Positions 40,515 to 51,498 of a stretch of 64,000 bases of DNA are shown piece after piece. Every line of letters begins with the position of its first letter. Position 1 is the first letter of the stretch. This stretch comes from an uncultured delta proteobacterium (GTDB lineage Bacteria; Desulfobacterota; Syntrophia; Syntrophales; UBA8958): assembly GCA_903885795.1 (NCBI GenBank), contig CAISJV010000017.1:1-64000 (forward strand). Reading direction: 5' to 3'. The translations under genes and the position numbers were made by a program. The notes beneath the pieces were generated by a model, which saw nothing but the letters and a program-made list of their open reading frames with translations, was not told the origin of the DNA and ran no database searches.

Positions 40515-41630
40515 ATGAAGGGCGGTATATATAGCGATGATAAATGCCCTGTGTGCGGAGGTATGTATGTCGATAACCATCTAACCGCCCTTGTCTGTTC
40601 GAAGCATCCTAAGTGTCGTGCAGCGAGTTTTAGAGTCAAATTCGGGGACGTCAAGAAACGATTTAGGGCATACGACGATGCAAGTCGCTTTCTAAACGGT
40701 GTCAGATTCAAAACAGACGAGCTCACCTTTGACCCCCGTGATTATAAACGAAATAATCCTTTGTCACTGCTAAATCTGTCAACGAAGTGGCTGGAATACA
40801 AGAAATCGGAAGTCCGTCCCCACTCTTACCGCTCCATCTCAAACCACGTTGATAAGGCTCAAGTATATTTCGGGCATATGAACGTCAAAGACATTCGCTA
40901 CGGAAACCTTGAAGATTTTACTAAAAGCCTGTCTCTGGCCGACAAGACGAGACACAATATTCTTTCCACCATCCATTCGTTTTTCGTATGGCTAAAGCGA
41001 CGCCAGGAAATAACTGAAGTGCCGGAGTTTCCCGTTATTTCGTATGATCTTGGGTATCGCCGGACGGTTGACAAGGCGACACAGATCGCCATAGTCGAGG
41101 AAGTGAAGCGGATAGCCCCAGAAGAAAAGACATATATAGGCATTTTGCTCTTGACGACTTATTTCAGCATCAGACCTAATGAAATGAGGATTCTCAAGGA
41201 AGGCAACATTGACATGGGGAACGGATATATCTACATTCCCGCGTCGGATTCAAAGACGGAATATAAGGCCATACCTCTAATCAAAGAGGACATTGAGCTT
41301 TTCCGGTCCTTCAATTTATCACCCTTCCCTGAAACACATTTCTTCCGCCATGAGGACGGACGGGATTTTGGAAGAAATCACTTTTACCGCTACTGGAAAA
41401 AGGCATGTAAGAATTTGGGAGTTGAGGACGTGGATTTATATGGCGGGACTAAGCACTCATCTGCTAGAGCATTAAGGCGCATCCACTCCCCCGAAGAGAT
41501 CCAGAGGGCCATGATGACAAAAAGCAACAAAGCATTTGATAGATATTTTAAAGTCGAGGCGGATGATGCCCGGACGGTGTATCAGAGCAACCGGGGAGTA
41601 GTTATTCCATTGAGAAAGGTGGGACCGTAA
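40515..41630 (+). CDS. int: Tyrosine recombinase (element integrase)
   Basis: 371 aa from the ATG behind GAGGGGGTGAGG. N-terminal zinc ribbon (CPVCGG and CSKHPKC), core-binding domain (about 85-165), then the catalytic domain: Arg in YFSIRPNEMR (about 220), Lys in SDSKTEY (about 247), box II GTKHSSAR and nucleophile Tyr in FDRYFK (about 344). Box II normally reads GTRHS; here the second catalytic Arg is Lys. The gene ends about 60 bp from the 3' end of tRNA-His, its probable attachment site. Confidence 0.9.
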   Translation: MKGGIYSDDKCPVCGGMYVDNHLTALVCSKHPKCRAASFRVKFGDVKKRFRAYDDASRFLNGVRFKTDELTFDPRDYKRNNPLSLLNLSTKWLEYKKSEVRPHSYRSISNHVDKAQVYFGHMNVKDIRYGNLEDFTKSLSLADKTRHNILSTIHSFFVWLKRRQEITEVPEFPVISYDLGYRRTVDKATQIAIVEEVKRIAPEEKTYIGILLLTTYFSIRPNEMRILKEGNIDMGNGYIYIPASDSKTEYKAIPLIKEDIELFRSFNLSPFPETHFFRHEDGRDFGRNHFYRYWKKACKNLGVEDVDLYGGTKHSSARALRRIHSPEEIQRAMMTKSNKAFDRYFKVEADDARTVYQSNRGVVIPLRKVGP

Positions 41631-41688
41631 TGGGACCGCTTTTCAGCCCCCACAAAAAGCTATTGCACTTGATATTATTAAGGAATAA

Positions 41689-41766
41689 TGGGGTGAGTGA
41701 AGGGATTTGAACCCTCGGCCTCCGGGGCCACAACCCGGCACTCTAACCAACTGAGCTACACCCACC
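41689..41766 (-). tRNA. tRNA-His (GTG)
   Basis: Cloverleaf with the extra G at -1 opposite C73 (GGTGGGTG...CACTCACC), anticodon loop TTGTGGC, T-arm GGTTCAAATCC and encoded CCA. The 3' end faces the integrase gene, the usual layout for tRNA-targeted elements. Confidence 0.93.
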
Positions 41767-41774
41767 ATATTCTC

Positions 41775-41851
<77 letters not shown>

Positions 41852-41936
41852 ACGCTTATATAAAAGAAGGAGGCTAATATCTCTTTTGACATTCTTTGTC
41901 AAGCGCCATTCCCATCTCTTTTACAGCAATCTCCAT

Positions 41937-43587
41937 TTACCTGACAAATCCAGCTATACCATTGTATTTATATCCTTTTTTATTAATTCCTTCTCCTCTT
42001 GGATCGGTAGAATAAAAATATTGACCCGTTGACGGCAGATGCCAGCGGTACAATTCGTGTGTATTTGGCAGCCGACTGGTGGCAATGTTGCCGATAGTCC
42101 CCTCAAAAATATATTCCCGAGATAATTTTCCTCCACCGTTTGCTTCGTATGAATAGAAATGCAATTTTCTCTGGGGATTGTACCATCTATAAAACTCGGT
42201 TGTACCCGGGGTTCCAGGACTAAAGAGCCTGAATGCTATTCCCTGCTTCCGATAATCATGGAAATATGCCGTCCTTTCCTCTCCCTGAGGATTAGTGCTG
42301 AGTAAGACATTGTTTCCGAAGCTGTACCTGTAAACATCCAGAATTTTCAAACCCGCTTCTATTGACACTTCGGCATAGAGTTCGATAGCCGCTTCACCCC
42401 CGTTAGACTCTATGTTCAGTACATGCCCATAAGTCCCCAGGGGTAAGCGTGTAGTGTCTACGGACACATGAAGATAGTCAATTTCCCTTGTAGTAACACC
42501 TATTTCCGGATATATTTTTACCCATTTCCCATTCCCTCTGGAAACTTCTTTACCGGTTATCTTTATTCCTTCGATAACGACCCGGCCCAGATTATTGATC
42601 AGAGTCAGCGTATGTGATCCGGCGCCCACAGGTTCGTCAAGACGATATTCAGCGGCAACGCTCTGTTCATTATAGGCGTCGATCTGGGCTATCAGCCGGT
42701 TATCGATATAAAGGCTGAGTGTGCGGGCTATCGGTGACTTCCAGAAATAGAGAATGATCCCTGAACCGGAAAAACGGTATTTCAGGACACTGTTCTGCTG
42801 GGCTTCCGGATAACCTTCCACTTCCAACCACTGGCCGGAAAATTCAGCAGTGTCTTTTCCCGTACCGCCCGGCCTATATTGGCCGGTTCCCTGGGTTTCA
42901 GGGTGTAAAAAAGAAATATAACGTCCCGAAAGAACATCGATATCATCAATTTGTCGACCCTGGCTTTTTTGATTGATCTTCCATTTCAAGGCCTGCCTTC
43001 CCTTGTTGGTGATCTCAATCTTCCTGATCATTTTTTGCCCTTGCCCTAGGGTTCCAAAATCAAGGCGGTGGGGTGAAACAGACAAGACTGGTTCCAATGG
43101 ATATTCCATCACGTGAAAAGAAATTTCTACAACCTTTCTTTCACCCCCGACATTTAAGCTGACCCCTTCCTGGTAATTGCCGCTGGCATATTTCTTTTGA
43201 TAGCTGACATGTCTGTTATCGACTTCAAGGTTGAGGACAGCTGTATAAAGAGCATGTTTATTGGCATCTTCTCCCGATGGGGCCAGGGAAGATTTCATGG
43301 AAATCTTAAGCTGCAAAGGCCGTGCATGTTCAAGTATCCCTGCCAGAGGCTGTCCCGATTTGCATAGCCAACCCTCATCAACCTCTGCTGACCATGACTT
43401 TCGATCCGAATCGGCATAAGTAAGGATGGCCGTTCCCCTCTTTAGCCTCCCGGCGCCAATGTCGCCCAGGGCTATGGATCCGGGATGTAGAAGGACCTCT
43501 CCCGCCCATATTTTTACCGCAGATAGAGGGCCAACCAGTATCGTCACAAACAAAATAAATAGTGTACACAAATATTTGCACGCCATA
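41937..43587 (-). CDS. Secreted protein with C-terminal DUF5648-like domain
   Basis: About 549 aa from the ATG that opens the signal peptide (CKYLCTLFILFVTILVGPLS); a start 38 bases upstream is also possible. Middle region beta-rich with an Ig-like HYDIN/ASH-type stretch (RLDFGTLGQGQKMIRKIEITNKG). The C-terminal ~130 residues carry repeated YRWYNP/HFYS-type motifs (FYRWYNPQRKLHFYSYE, LYRWHLPSTGQYFYSTD) of the DUF5648 family. Extracellular; function unknown. Confidence 0.7.
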
Positions 43588-43767
43588 TTTCTGCTCTTGG
43601 TCCTTCCCAGATATATTGGTACCATGTAACCGAAATCGACCTCAGTGACAATAAATATTTGTCCTCGTCAAGATAACTCGCGATCAATCGGTCCATCATT
43701 GTTAAATTCCTTGACAGTCCTTGGGATGAGATATATCCTTCGCCACTTTTTTCTAACGGCTGAAACG

Positions 43768-44961
43768 ATGACAAAGATAAGTGATAATCTCAAATACTGG
43801 CTGGCCCTGAGGCTGGTTGAGGGACTTGGAAACATCGGCATCAAGAGCCTGCTACAGAGCTTCGAGACGCCGGAAAATGTTTTTAAGGCCCCCCTGCACC
43901 TGCTTGAGACCGTACCGGGCATCGGTTCAAAAACGGCACGTCATCTCAAGGATTTCAAGCAGTGGGCGCAGGTAGAGGAGGAGCTTGAAAAAGCAGTGAA
44001 GATGAATGTTGCCATCCTCACCTGTTACGACCCCCTCTTTCCGCAGCGCCTCCTCCATATTTATGATTGCCCTGTTCTTCTTTATGTAAAGGGCGACCTG
44101 AGTGGTCTCGACGTCTCTATCGCTGTAGTCGGATCAAGAAAGGCCAGTGCTTACGGCAAATATACTACGGAAAGACTATGTCGGGAACTTTCCTTGAGCG
44201 GCGTTACGATTGTTAGCGGCATGGCCAAAGGTATCGACGCCTCGGCGCACCGGGGCGCAATATCCGTCAAGGGAAAAACTATTGCAGTTTTGGGCTCCGG
44301 CCTGGATGTTATCTACCCGCCGGAGAATGAAACTCTCTACCACGAGATCTCCAACTGTGGCGCCGTCGTTTCGGAATATTCCTTCGGCACGCGACCCAAT
44401 GCTCCTAATTTTCCTGCCCGGAATCGAATTATCAGCGGAATGTCACTGGGGGTCGTCGTTGTTGAGGCAACCGAAAAGAGCGGCTCCCTTATTACGGCAA
44501 GGATCGCCCTGGAACAGGGGAGAGAGGTCTTTGCCGTACCGGGCAGTATCGACGAGGCAGGCTCGCGGGGAACGAACCGTCTCATTAAGGATGGGGCAAA
44601 ACTCGTCGAAGATGTCGATGATATTCTTGCAGAGATTGGACCGCAAAGATCTCATGAGGAGTCGACACCAGTAATTGCGGCCCTTCCCATTGTTCTCACA
44701 GAACTTTCCTACGATGAACCCCACGCTGGTCCCCCAGACGCCCCCCGCAATGGACCCCGGCAGCATGATTTCCATCATACAGTCCTCGACGAGAAAGAGC
44801 TACAGCTAATCAATAACCTGTCTTCCCGACCTTGTCCCGTTGATGACCTCATCGCCGCTACCGGCATGTCAGCTTCGGAGATACTTTCCCTGCTTTTGCA
44901 TCTCGAACTCAGGGGCCTGATCCGGCAAATGCCGGGGAAAACGTATATTCTTCAGGAGTGA
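43768..44961 (+). CDS. dprA: DNA processing protein DprA
   Basis: 397 aa. HhH-like N-terminus (GLGNIGIKSLLQSF, TVPGIGSKTARHL), Rossmann core with VVGSRKASAYG, SGMAKGIDASAHRGAI, VLGSGLDVIYPPEN and AVPGS, and a C-terminal winged helix (PCPVDDLIAATGMSASEIL). Loads RecA on incoming single-stranded DNA. Start chosen at the ATG before the conserved NLKYWLAL. Precedes topA by four bases, a common arrangement. Confidence 0.95.
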   Translation: MTKISDNLKYWLALRLVEGLGNIGIKSLLQSFETPENVFKAPLHLLETVPGIGSKTARHLKDFKQWAQVEEELEKAVKMNVAILTCYDPLFPQRLLHIYDCPVLLYVKGDLSGLDVSIAVVGSRKASAYGKYTTERLCRELSLSGVTIVSGMAKGIDASAHRGAISVKGKTIAVLGSGLDVIYPPENETLYHEISNCGAVVSEYSFGTRPNAPNFPARNRIISGMSLGVVVVEATEKSGSLITARIALEQGREVFAVPGSIDEAGSRGTNRLIKDGAKLVEDVDDILAEIGPQRSHEESTPVIAALPIVLTELSYDEPHAGPPDAPRNGPRQHDFHHTVLDEKELQLINNLSSRPCPVDDLIAATGMSASEILSLLLHLELRGLIRQMPGKTYILQE

Positions 44962-44965
44962 ATTT

Positions 44966-47383
44966 ATGTCCCATTCTTTAGTAATTGTGGAGTCGCCAAC
45001 CAAAGTAAAAACGATCAAAAAATTTCTCGGTGCGGATTTTGATGTCCTGGCCACCATGGGTCACGTCAAGGACTTGCCCAAGAGCACTCTGGGCATCGAT
45101 GTTGATAACGGCTTCGAGCCGAGTTACAATGTTGTGGACAGCAGGAAAAAGGTCATGGCGGAGATAAAGAAAGCTGCTCAGAAGGCCGAGCACATTTATC
45201 TGGCCCCCGACCCGGACCGGGAAGGCGAGGCTATTGCATGGCATGTCGCCCAGGAAATCAACGGGAAGAACAAGATACTCCATCGCGCCCTTTTCAACGA
45301 TCTCACCAAAAATACCGTCCTTGAGGCGATCAAAAACCCCCTCGAACTCAACCTCCCGAAATATGAGGCCCAACAGACCCGCCGGATATTGGATCGACTC
45401 GTTGGTTACAAGATCAGCCCCCTTCTCTGGGACAAGGTCAGACGAGGACTTAGCGCCGGACGCGTTCAATCCGTCGCGGTGCGAATCGTCGTCGACCGGG
45501 AAAACGAGATAAACAGCTTTGTTACCGAAGAATTCTGGAATATCACTGCCTCTTTGGAGGGAAACAAGCCACCGGCCTTTGAAGCCAAACTTACAAAAAT
45601 AGACAATAAAAAAGCAAAGATCGCCAATGGCGAGCAATCAACCCAGGTGCTTGAAGACCTGGGACGGCAGGCTTTTGTCGTCGCCAAGGTGGACAAGAAG
45701 GAGGTCAAACGCTCCCCTCTGCCTCCCTTTACGACGAGCAAACTCCAGCAGGAATCCTCCCGCTGGCTGCGTTTTTCTGCAAAGAAAACGATGAGTGTGG
45801 CGCAACAACTATATGAAGGTATTGAATTAGGGGCTGAGGGATCGGTAGGCCTCATAACTTACATGCGTACAGACTCCATGCGCATTTCGGAGGAAGCGCT
45901 GCAAGAGGTCAGGAAATATATCCAGGCCGCTTATGCTCCGTCCTATCTGCCTCCCAAACCTCGTTTGTTCAAGAACAGCGCCTCTGCCCAGGACGCCCAT
46001 GAGGCTGTTAGACCTTCCTCGATGCTCCACCGTCCCGGGGACATCAAACAATATCTCAGCCCCGATCAGTTCAAACTGTATCAGCTTATCTGGAACCGCT
46101 TTATTGCCAGTCAGATGTCCCCGGCTGTCTTCGATCAAACCGTTATCGAGATAACAGCCGGTTCCTGTCTTTTCCGCGCCCAGGGTTCCATTATGAAATT
46201 TTCGGGATATACGGAGGTGTATCGGGAGGGGAAAGACGACAACGGCGCCGAGCCGGACGAAGAATTGGGAAAGATCCTTCCCGACGTGGCGGTAGGAGAG
46301 ATTTTACACCTCCTGGCCTTGACTCCCGAACAGAAATTTACCCAGCCGCCGCCCAGATTCACCGAGGCGTCCCTCGTCCGCGAACTCGAAGAGAAAGGCA
46401 TCGGACGGCCCAGCACCTACGCAACGATCCTCAGCACTATTCAGGACCGGGAATACGTACTCATTGAAAAAGGTAAATTCCGTCCCACCGATCTGGGAAT
46501 GCTGGTAACAGGTTTACTGGTTGAAAACTTTCCCAAGATCCTTGATGTCTCTTTTACTGCCTCTCTGGAAGGCCGTCTCGATCTTATCGAAGAAGGCAAA
46601 AACAACCGTATTGACATTCTTAACGACTTCTATGCAGATTTTTCAAGGGAGCTTAAAGCGGCGGCAGGCAACATGAAGAGCCTCAAAGGGACAGGTATTC
46701 CTACTGACATTGTCTGCGAGAAATGCGGAAGCCCCATGTCCATCAAATGGGGAAAGAATGGCCGTTTTATCGCCTGTACCAATTATCCAACCTGTAAAAA
46801 CACCATGAATCTCCCCGAGGAAGGTAACGGTCAAGGGTCGGCGGATGACAAGACCGTGGCTGATCTCAACTGTGAAAAATGTGGGAAAACCATGGTCCTA
46901 AAAGCGGGACGATTCGGCAAGTTCATGGCCTGTTCCGGTTATCCGGAGTGTAAGAACACAGTTAAAATCATGGCGGGTGATGGAAGCGACCGTCCGAAAG
47001 CCGAAGCGATAGTCACCGACACCCTCTGTGAAAAATGCGGAAAACCCATGGCCTACAAAGAGGGGCGTTTCGGCAAGTTCCTGGGTTGTACCGGCTATCC
47101 GGCATGCAAGGCAATCCTTAACGTTCATCTTGGCGTCCCCTGTCCGGAAGAAGGCTGTGACGGATTCCTTTCCGAAAGGCGTGCGAAAACTGGTAAAACA
47201 TTTTTCGGATGCACTAAATACCCAGCCTGCAAATTCGCCATATGGTATCGCCCCCTGCCCGAGCCCTGTCCCCAGTGCGGCGCCCCCTTTCTTGTGGAAA
47301 AACGAACCAAAGCGGGGGATGTAAAACAGTGCCTCCGCAAAGATTGCCGCTACAAGGCCGACCTGACGAATAATGAGGGTTGA
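44966..47383 (+). CDS. topA: DNA topoisomerase I
   Basis: 805 aa. TOPRIM domain (VESPTKVKTI, DPDREGEAIAW), type IA core with the catalytic Tyr in GLITYMRTDS, and an unusually full set of C-terminal zinc ribbons (C-x-x-C pairs at about 577-600, 635-660, 690-715 and a fourth at about 765-795). Relaxes negative supercoils. The end overlaps the trmFO start. Confidence 0.97.
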   Translation: MSHSLVIVESPTKVKTIKKFLGADFDVLATMGHVKDLPKSTLGIDVDNGFEPSYNVVDSRKKVMAEIKKAAQKAEHIYLAPDPDREGEAIAWHVAQEINGKNKILHRALFNDLTKNTVLEAIKNPLELNLPKYEAQQTRRILDRLVGYKISPLLWDKVRRGLSAGRVQSVAVRIVVDRENEINSFVTEEFWNITASLEGNKPPAFEAKLTKIDNKKAKIANGEQSTQVLEDLGRQAFVVAKVDKKEVKRSPLPPFTTSKLQQESSRWLRFSAKKTMSVAQQLYEGIELGAEGSVGLITYMRTDSMRISEEALQEVRKYIQAAYAPSYLPPKPRLFKNSASAQDAHEAVRPSSMLHRPGDIKQYLSPDQFKLYQLIWNRFIASQMSPAVFDQTVIEITAGSCLFRAQGSIMKFSGYTEVYREGKDDNGAEPDEELGKILPDVAVGEILHLLALTPEQKFTQPPPRFTEASLVRELEEKGIGRPSTYATILSTIQDREYVLIEKGKFRPTDLGMLVTGLLVENFPKILDVSFTASLEGRLDLIEEGKNNRIDILNDFYADFSRELKAAAGNMKSLKGTGIPTDIVCEKCGSPMSIKWGKNGRFIACTNYPTCKNTMNLPEEGNGQGSADDKTVADLNCEKCGKTMVLKAGRFGKFMACSGYPECKNTVKIMAGDGSDRPKAEAIVTDTLCEKCGKPMAYKEGRFGKFLGCTGYPACKAILNVHLGVPCPEEGCDGFLSERRAKTGKTFFGCTKYPACKFAIWYRPLPEPCPQCGAPFLVEKRTKAGDVKQCLRKDCRYKADLTNNEG

Positions 47384-48692
47384 TCGGGATGTAACCATCA
47401 TTGGCGGCGGGCTGGCCGGCTGTGAAGCAGCCTGGCAGTTGTTGAAGCGGGGCTGCGGGGTGACAATGTATGAAATGAAACCTGAACGCTTTTCCCCGGC
47501 CCATACTTCGCCCCTCCTTTCCGAGCTTGTCTGCAGCAATTCCCTGCGCTCAAATGATGTGGAAAGCGCCGTCGGTCTCCTTAAGCAGGAACTGCGCTGC
47601 CTGGGTTCGCTCTTTATGGAGGGGGCTGACGAAACCGCCGTACCGGCTGGGAAGTCGCTGGCTGTTGACCGACGACTATTTTCGGAATACATTCAGGGTA
47701 AACTGCTGAGCTTTGGCGACCATTTTCGGCTGGTTCATCAGGAAATTGAGAAAATCCCGCTGAGTGGGTGTGTCGTAATCGCAACCGGCCCCCTCACATC
47801 CGACCTCTTGGCAATGGAGATAAAGAGGCTTACCGGCAGCGACTATCTCTACTTTTATGACGCCATCTCGCCGATTGTGACTGCCGATTCCATCGACGCT
47901 GACAAGACATTCTGGGCGTCCCGCTACCAGGAAGGAGATGGGGATTACCTCAATTGTCCCCTCGATGAACCAACCTATACCTCCTTTCGGGAAGCAGTTC
48001 TCAACGCCGACAAGGTCTCCCTCCGTGATTTCGAAAAACCTCGCTATTTTGAAGGCTGCCTTCCCATAGAAATTCTTGCCGAGCGGGGCGGCCTTACCCT
48101 GCTTTTTGGTCCCATGAAACCCGTCGGGCTAATGGACCCGTATAGCGGCCAACAACCTCATGCCGTGGTCCAACTGCGCAAGGAGAACCAGACCGGAACC
48201 CTTCTCAACATGGTCGGTTTTCAGACCAAATTGACCTGGCCGGAACAGCGACGCATCTTCCGAATGATACCCGGTCTGGAAAATGCGGAATTCGCCCGTT
48301 ATGGAAGCATTCATCGTAACACATTCATCCATTCCCCTGCCCTCCTCAATGAACGCCTGCAACTCCGTTCCCACCCCTCGATTTTTTTCGCCGGGCAGTT
48401 GGCGGGTGTGGAAGGGTATGTGGAATCCGCCGCTATGGGACTTTTTTCCGGCCTCAGCATCTCACGCCTTCTCGAAGATAGAGAGCTGCCCATCCCATCG
48501 GACACGACGGCTTTAGGTTCCCTGATCCGCCACATCACCACGCCCGGGAAGAGGGAATTTCAGCCCATGAATGTCAATCACGGCATTTTTCGTCCCTTGG
48601 AGATTAGAATCAAGAAAAGAGAGCGGGGCAAAGAGTACGCCCGACGGTCCCTTGCCGATCTATGCGAGTGGATTAAGGTACAAGAAGTTTGA
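47373..48692 (+). CDS. trmFO: Methylenetetrahydrofolate-tRNA-(uracil-5-)-methyltransferase TrmFO
   Basis: 439 aa. FAD-binding GGGLAGCEAAW, YEMKPERFSPAH, the CSNSLRS motif and a second dinucleotide site (AGQLAGVEGYVESAAMGL). Makes m5U54 in tRNA using methylene-THF. Usual neighbour of topA in deltaproteobacteria and Firmicutes. Confidence 0.97.
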   Translation: MRVDRDVTIIGGGLAGCEAAWQLLKRGCGVTMYEMKPERFSPAHTSPLLSELVCSNSLRSNDVESAVGLLKQELRCLGSLFMEGADETAVPAGKSLAVDRRLFSEYIQGKLLSFGDHFRLVHQEIEKIPLSGCVVIATGPLTSDLLAMEIKRLTGSDYLYFYDAISPIVTADSIDADKTFWASRYQEGDGDYLNCPLDEPTYTSFREAVLNADKVSLRDFEKPRYFEGCLPIEILAERGGLTLLFGPMKPVGLMDPYSGQQPHAVVQLRKENQTGTLLNMVGFQTKLTWPEQRRIFRMIPGLENAEFARYGSIHRNTFIHSPALLNERLQLRSHPSIFFAGQLAGVEGYVESAAMGLFSGLSISRLLEDRELPIPSDTTALGSLIRHITTPGKREFQPMNVNHGIFRPLEIRIKKRERGKEYARRSLADLCEWIKVQEV

Positions 48693-48697
48693 AATGA

Positions 48698-49471
48698 TCA
48701 GGCTTTGGCGCCTTGATAATACTGCATGACTCTGGTGACGTAATTTTTCGTTTCCATGGGCATTTTTTCGAGACGTTTTTCGACGTTTCCCATTCCCCAG
48801 TTATAAGCAGCCAGGCTCAGGGAAACATCTCCATGATAACGATCAAGCAATTTTTTTAAGTAACGTGTTCCCCCCATGATGTTCTCTTCCGGATCGTAAG
48901 GTCTGCCGACATCTAGATCCTTTGCCGTTCCAGGCATTAACTGCATGAGGCCCATGGCCCCTTTGGGAGATGTGGCTGCGGGGTTATAATTACTTTCCAT
49001 CTTGACGACGCTGCGAATAAGATTTTCATCCACTCCATATTTTATTGACGCCTGTTGAATTATTTCATCGAGACCTTGTCTTTTTTTCTCCTGTACGGCA
49101 TTTATTTTTACATGTTCATTTTTTGATGATGTGAAATTTTCCTGGATTTCCTGAATCTTCGGGGAATGATTCCTGGACATATTAAGCGTGGGCAGGGCAA
49201 AACGATCGGCTCCTTCCGATTCTGAATCTAGGCGGACAATATAGTCGTAAAGCTTCAACTGCATAACTTCTATGAGCTTCTTTATTTGTTCGCGAGTCGG
49301 CGGCACGCTTTCACCTCCCAGAAAGTCCACCTCCTTGTTCAGCCCCATGTCGCTGACCATCAGTTTAAAGAGGGATTGACGCTTTAACTTCTCCTGCTCA
49401 AAATAATCCTTCTGGAAATTCTTCAGCTCTTCCGGTCTGCCTGCTTGTACGGTCTTTTCTGTGATGTACAC
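48698..49471 (-). CDS. SLT-family lytic transglycosylase, flagellum-associated
   Basis: 257 aa. N-terminal ~120 residues helical; SLT domain about 135-257: [18 protein letters not shown] with catalytic Glu, [22 protein letters not shown] and [12 protein letters not shown]. No classical signal peptide. Since the FlgJ here lacks a hydrolase domain, this enzyme is a candidate to open the wall for the flagellar rod. Convergent with trmFO, 5 bases apart. Confidence 0.9.
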   Translation of the reverse strand: MYITEKTVQAGRPEELKNFQKDYFEQEKLKRQSLFKLMVSDMGLNKEVDFLGGESVPPTREQIKKLIEVMQLKLYDYIVRLDSESEGADRFALPTLNMSRNHSPKIQEIQENFTSSKNEHVKINAVQEKKRQGLDEIIQQASIKYGVDENLIRSVVKMESNYNPAATSPKGAMGLMQLMPGTAKDLDVGRPYDPEENIMGGTRYLKKLLDRYHGDVSLSLAAYNWGMGNVEKRLEKMPMETKNYVTRVMQYYQGAKA

Positions 49472-49565
49472 AGATTCCTCCTAAGGGGAAATGTCTGCCT
49501 TTGATACAATTATTGTGCCAGTCTTAATTGAGAATACGGAGAGAATCTGAGATGCAATATCTTTA

Positions 49566-51047
49566 TTAGATGATTTTCAGGAAGCGATCCGCCACTTTGG
49601 GATCGAACTGGGTGCCCATGTTCTTTTTTATTTCCCCTACCGCTGTTTCCACGCTTTGGGCATGGCGATAGGGTCGATTATTTGTAATCGCGTCAAAGGT
49701 ATCGGTTATGGCAAGAATCCTTGCCAAAAGTGGAATGTCTTCTCCTGATAAACTTGAAGGATAGCCCTTTCCGTCCCAACGTTCGTGGTGATGACGGATA
49801 ATCGTACGCTCCCGTTCAAAAATGGCTACGGGCTTGAGAATCCTTTCTCCCGTATCCGGATGCTGCTTGATAATCTCATATTCTTCATTGGTAAGGCGGT
49901 CAGGCTTAAGGAGCACATTATCGGGGATGGCCACCTTCCCAAGATCATGAAGGGAACCGGATATCTTCAGTGATTCTATTTCACCCCTTGAACAACCCAT
50001 CTCCCTGGCAAGACGTACCGCAAGCTTCGTAACCCGTAGCGAATGATCTTCCGTGTACTGATCACGCACCTGTATGGAGGCGATCAGGGCCTTGAACGTA
50101 TCCAGAACATTGACATACATACTCTCATAAAGCATCTTGTTCTCAAGGTTCAAAGACGCCCTTTTACAGAGACTGACGAGATAATTCAGATCTTTCTGGG
50201 TGAAGGATCCCCGGCCTTTCTTTTTCCTGATACTCAAAACCCCGAAAGTCTTGTCCCGAATCATCAGGGGAGAGCAGATCAGCGAAGGGGCTACGAAAGG
50301 GTGGTCCTGGGAGTGGATCATCAAGGCGTCGCCTTTTTCGACAACCTGATGATAGAGGTGTTTGAGAGAGATGATGGTCAATTTGGAGTTGAATGAATTG
50401 GTCAGGCTCTTTGATACTCGGGCATGAAATTCCCTTGTTTCATCATCATAAATCAGCAGGAAACATTCTTCGCCATCGACAACCCGCATGGCAACTGTCG
50501 CCAATTTTTCGAAGATTTCATCATGGTTTCCCTCTATGTTTTCAACCGAGTCATAAATATAACTATGTATAGATAATTCGTTAGTTTTTTCTTCAATCTG
50601 CTTTAAAAGGAGGTCGCTTTGATATGACTGGTGGGAAACGATGTTATTTTCCTGAAGATAAACATGAACTTTATATATCAAATCATCAATATTAAAAGGT
50701 TTTTTCAGAAAATCAACTGCTCCCTTTTTCAGAGCGGAAACGGTTAGCTCCACCTCAGGCTGGGCGGTTATCATGATCACAGCTGTTTCTGGCTTGATTT
50801 CTTTCAGGTGTTGAAGTAATTCCATGCCCCCCATCAGGGGCATCATCACATCGCTGATAACCAGGTCATAGTGCTCTTTCTTAAAAAAACCAAGGGCCTC
50901 TCTACCATTTTCCGCTTCCTTGATCGCTTGGTAGCCACTGTCGGATAAAGCATCCACGATCATCTGCCGCGTAGGCACATAATCGTCAACAACGAGTATT
51001 CTCTTCTTATATGGACTGATATTATCGATTCCGAAGGCATGGACCAT
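49566..51047 (-). CDS. Response regulator with GAF-like and HD-GYP domains
   Basis: 493 aa. Receiver 14-130 (VVDDYVPT, phosphoacceptor in VISDVMMP, Lys in LKKPF), GAF-like middle (about 180-300), HD-GYP C-terminus: HDLGKVAIPD, HHERWDGKGYPSSLSGEDIP, LAITDTFDAITNNRPYR. HD-GYP proteins degrade cyclic di-GMP, linking this cluster to the motile-sessile switch. Confidence 0.93.
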   Translation of the reverse strand: MVHAFGIDNISPYKKRILVVDDYVPTRQMIVDALSDSGYQAIKEAENGREALGFFKKEHYDLVISDVMMPLMGGMELLQHLKEIKPETAVIMITAQPEVELTVSALKKGAVDFLKKPFNIDDLIYKVHVYLQENNIVSHQSYQSDLLLKQIEEKTNELSIHSYIYDSVENIEGNHDEIFEKLATVAMRVVDGEECFLLIYDDETREFHARVSKSLTNSFNSKLTIISLKHLYHQVVEKGDALMIHSQDHPFVAPSLICSPLMIRDKTFGVLSIRKKKGRGSFTQKDLNYLVSLCKRASLNLENKMLYESMYVNVLDTFKALIASIQVRDQYTEDHSLRVTKLAVRLAREMGCSRGEIESLKISGSLHDLGKVAIPDNVLLKPDRLTNEEYEIIKQHPDTGERILKPVAIFERERTIIRHHHERWDGKGYPSSLSGEDIPLLARILAITDTFDAITNNRPYRHAQSVETAVGEIKKNMGTQFDPKVADRFLKII

Positions 51048-51084
51048 TGGCTATATTCTCGAATTTTCAGGCAATGATTTTAGT

Positions 51085-51297
51085 TTATCTGCTCTGTCTT
51101 TTCAGGATGTCGACGAGATTGTAAGTCATCTGCGCTTCTACATCCGCTCTAACGTCTTCGTACTTGGAAAGCGTCACCACATCGGCATACCTGTCCTTTT
51201 GAGAAGATTCTGCGCCATTGTCGAAGCTGAACCTGTTTTTATATTGCTTGTTGTATGCCTTAATGACGCCATCTACTTGACCAGCTGATATCGTCAT
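51085..51297 (-). CDS. Small conserved flagellar-region protein
   Basis: 70 aa. The pattern SAGQVDGVIKAYNKQ and DVVTLSKYEDV with a helical end resembles small proteins found beside flagellar genes, vaguely FlgM-like. No assignment. Confidence 0.55.
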   Translation of the reverse strand: MTISAGQVDGVIKAYNKQYKNRFSFDNGAESSQKDRYADVVTLSKYEDVRADVEAQMTYNLVDILKRQSR

Positions 51298-51498
51298 TTG
51301 AATGCACCACCTTCCTCTAAGTATTTCCTGTCTGACCTAGCTATCGGCATAATTCTCAAAAACTTGAATTTCTTTTATGACTAATTGGCACACGTTATGA
51401 ATGAATTGAGTCATGACTTAGACAAGAGAGATACCTTATAATATCACGAAGACTTATTTAACATAAACTCACATTGATGCGTTAAGGAAGGGTAAGCC
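51298..51498. other. Divergent intergenic region
   Basis: Separates the small minus-strand gene from the plus-strand TPR gene. AT-rich, with no promoter clear enough to call. Confidence 0.4.
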
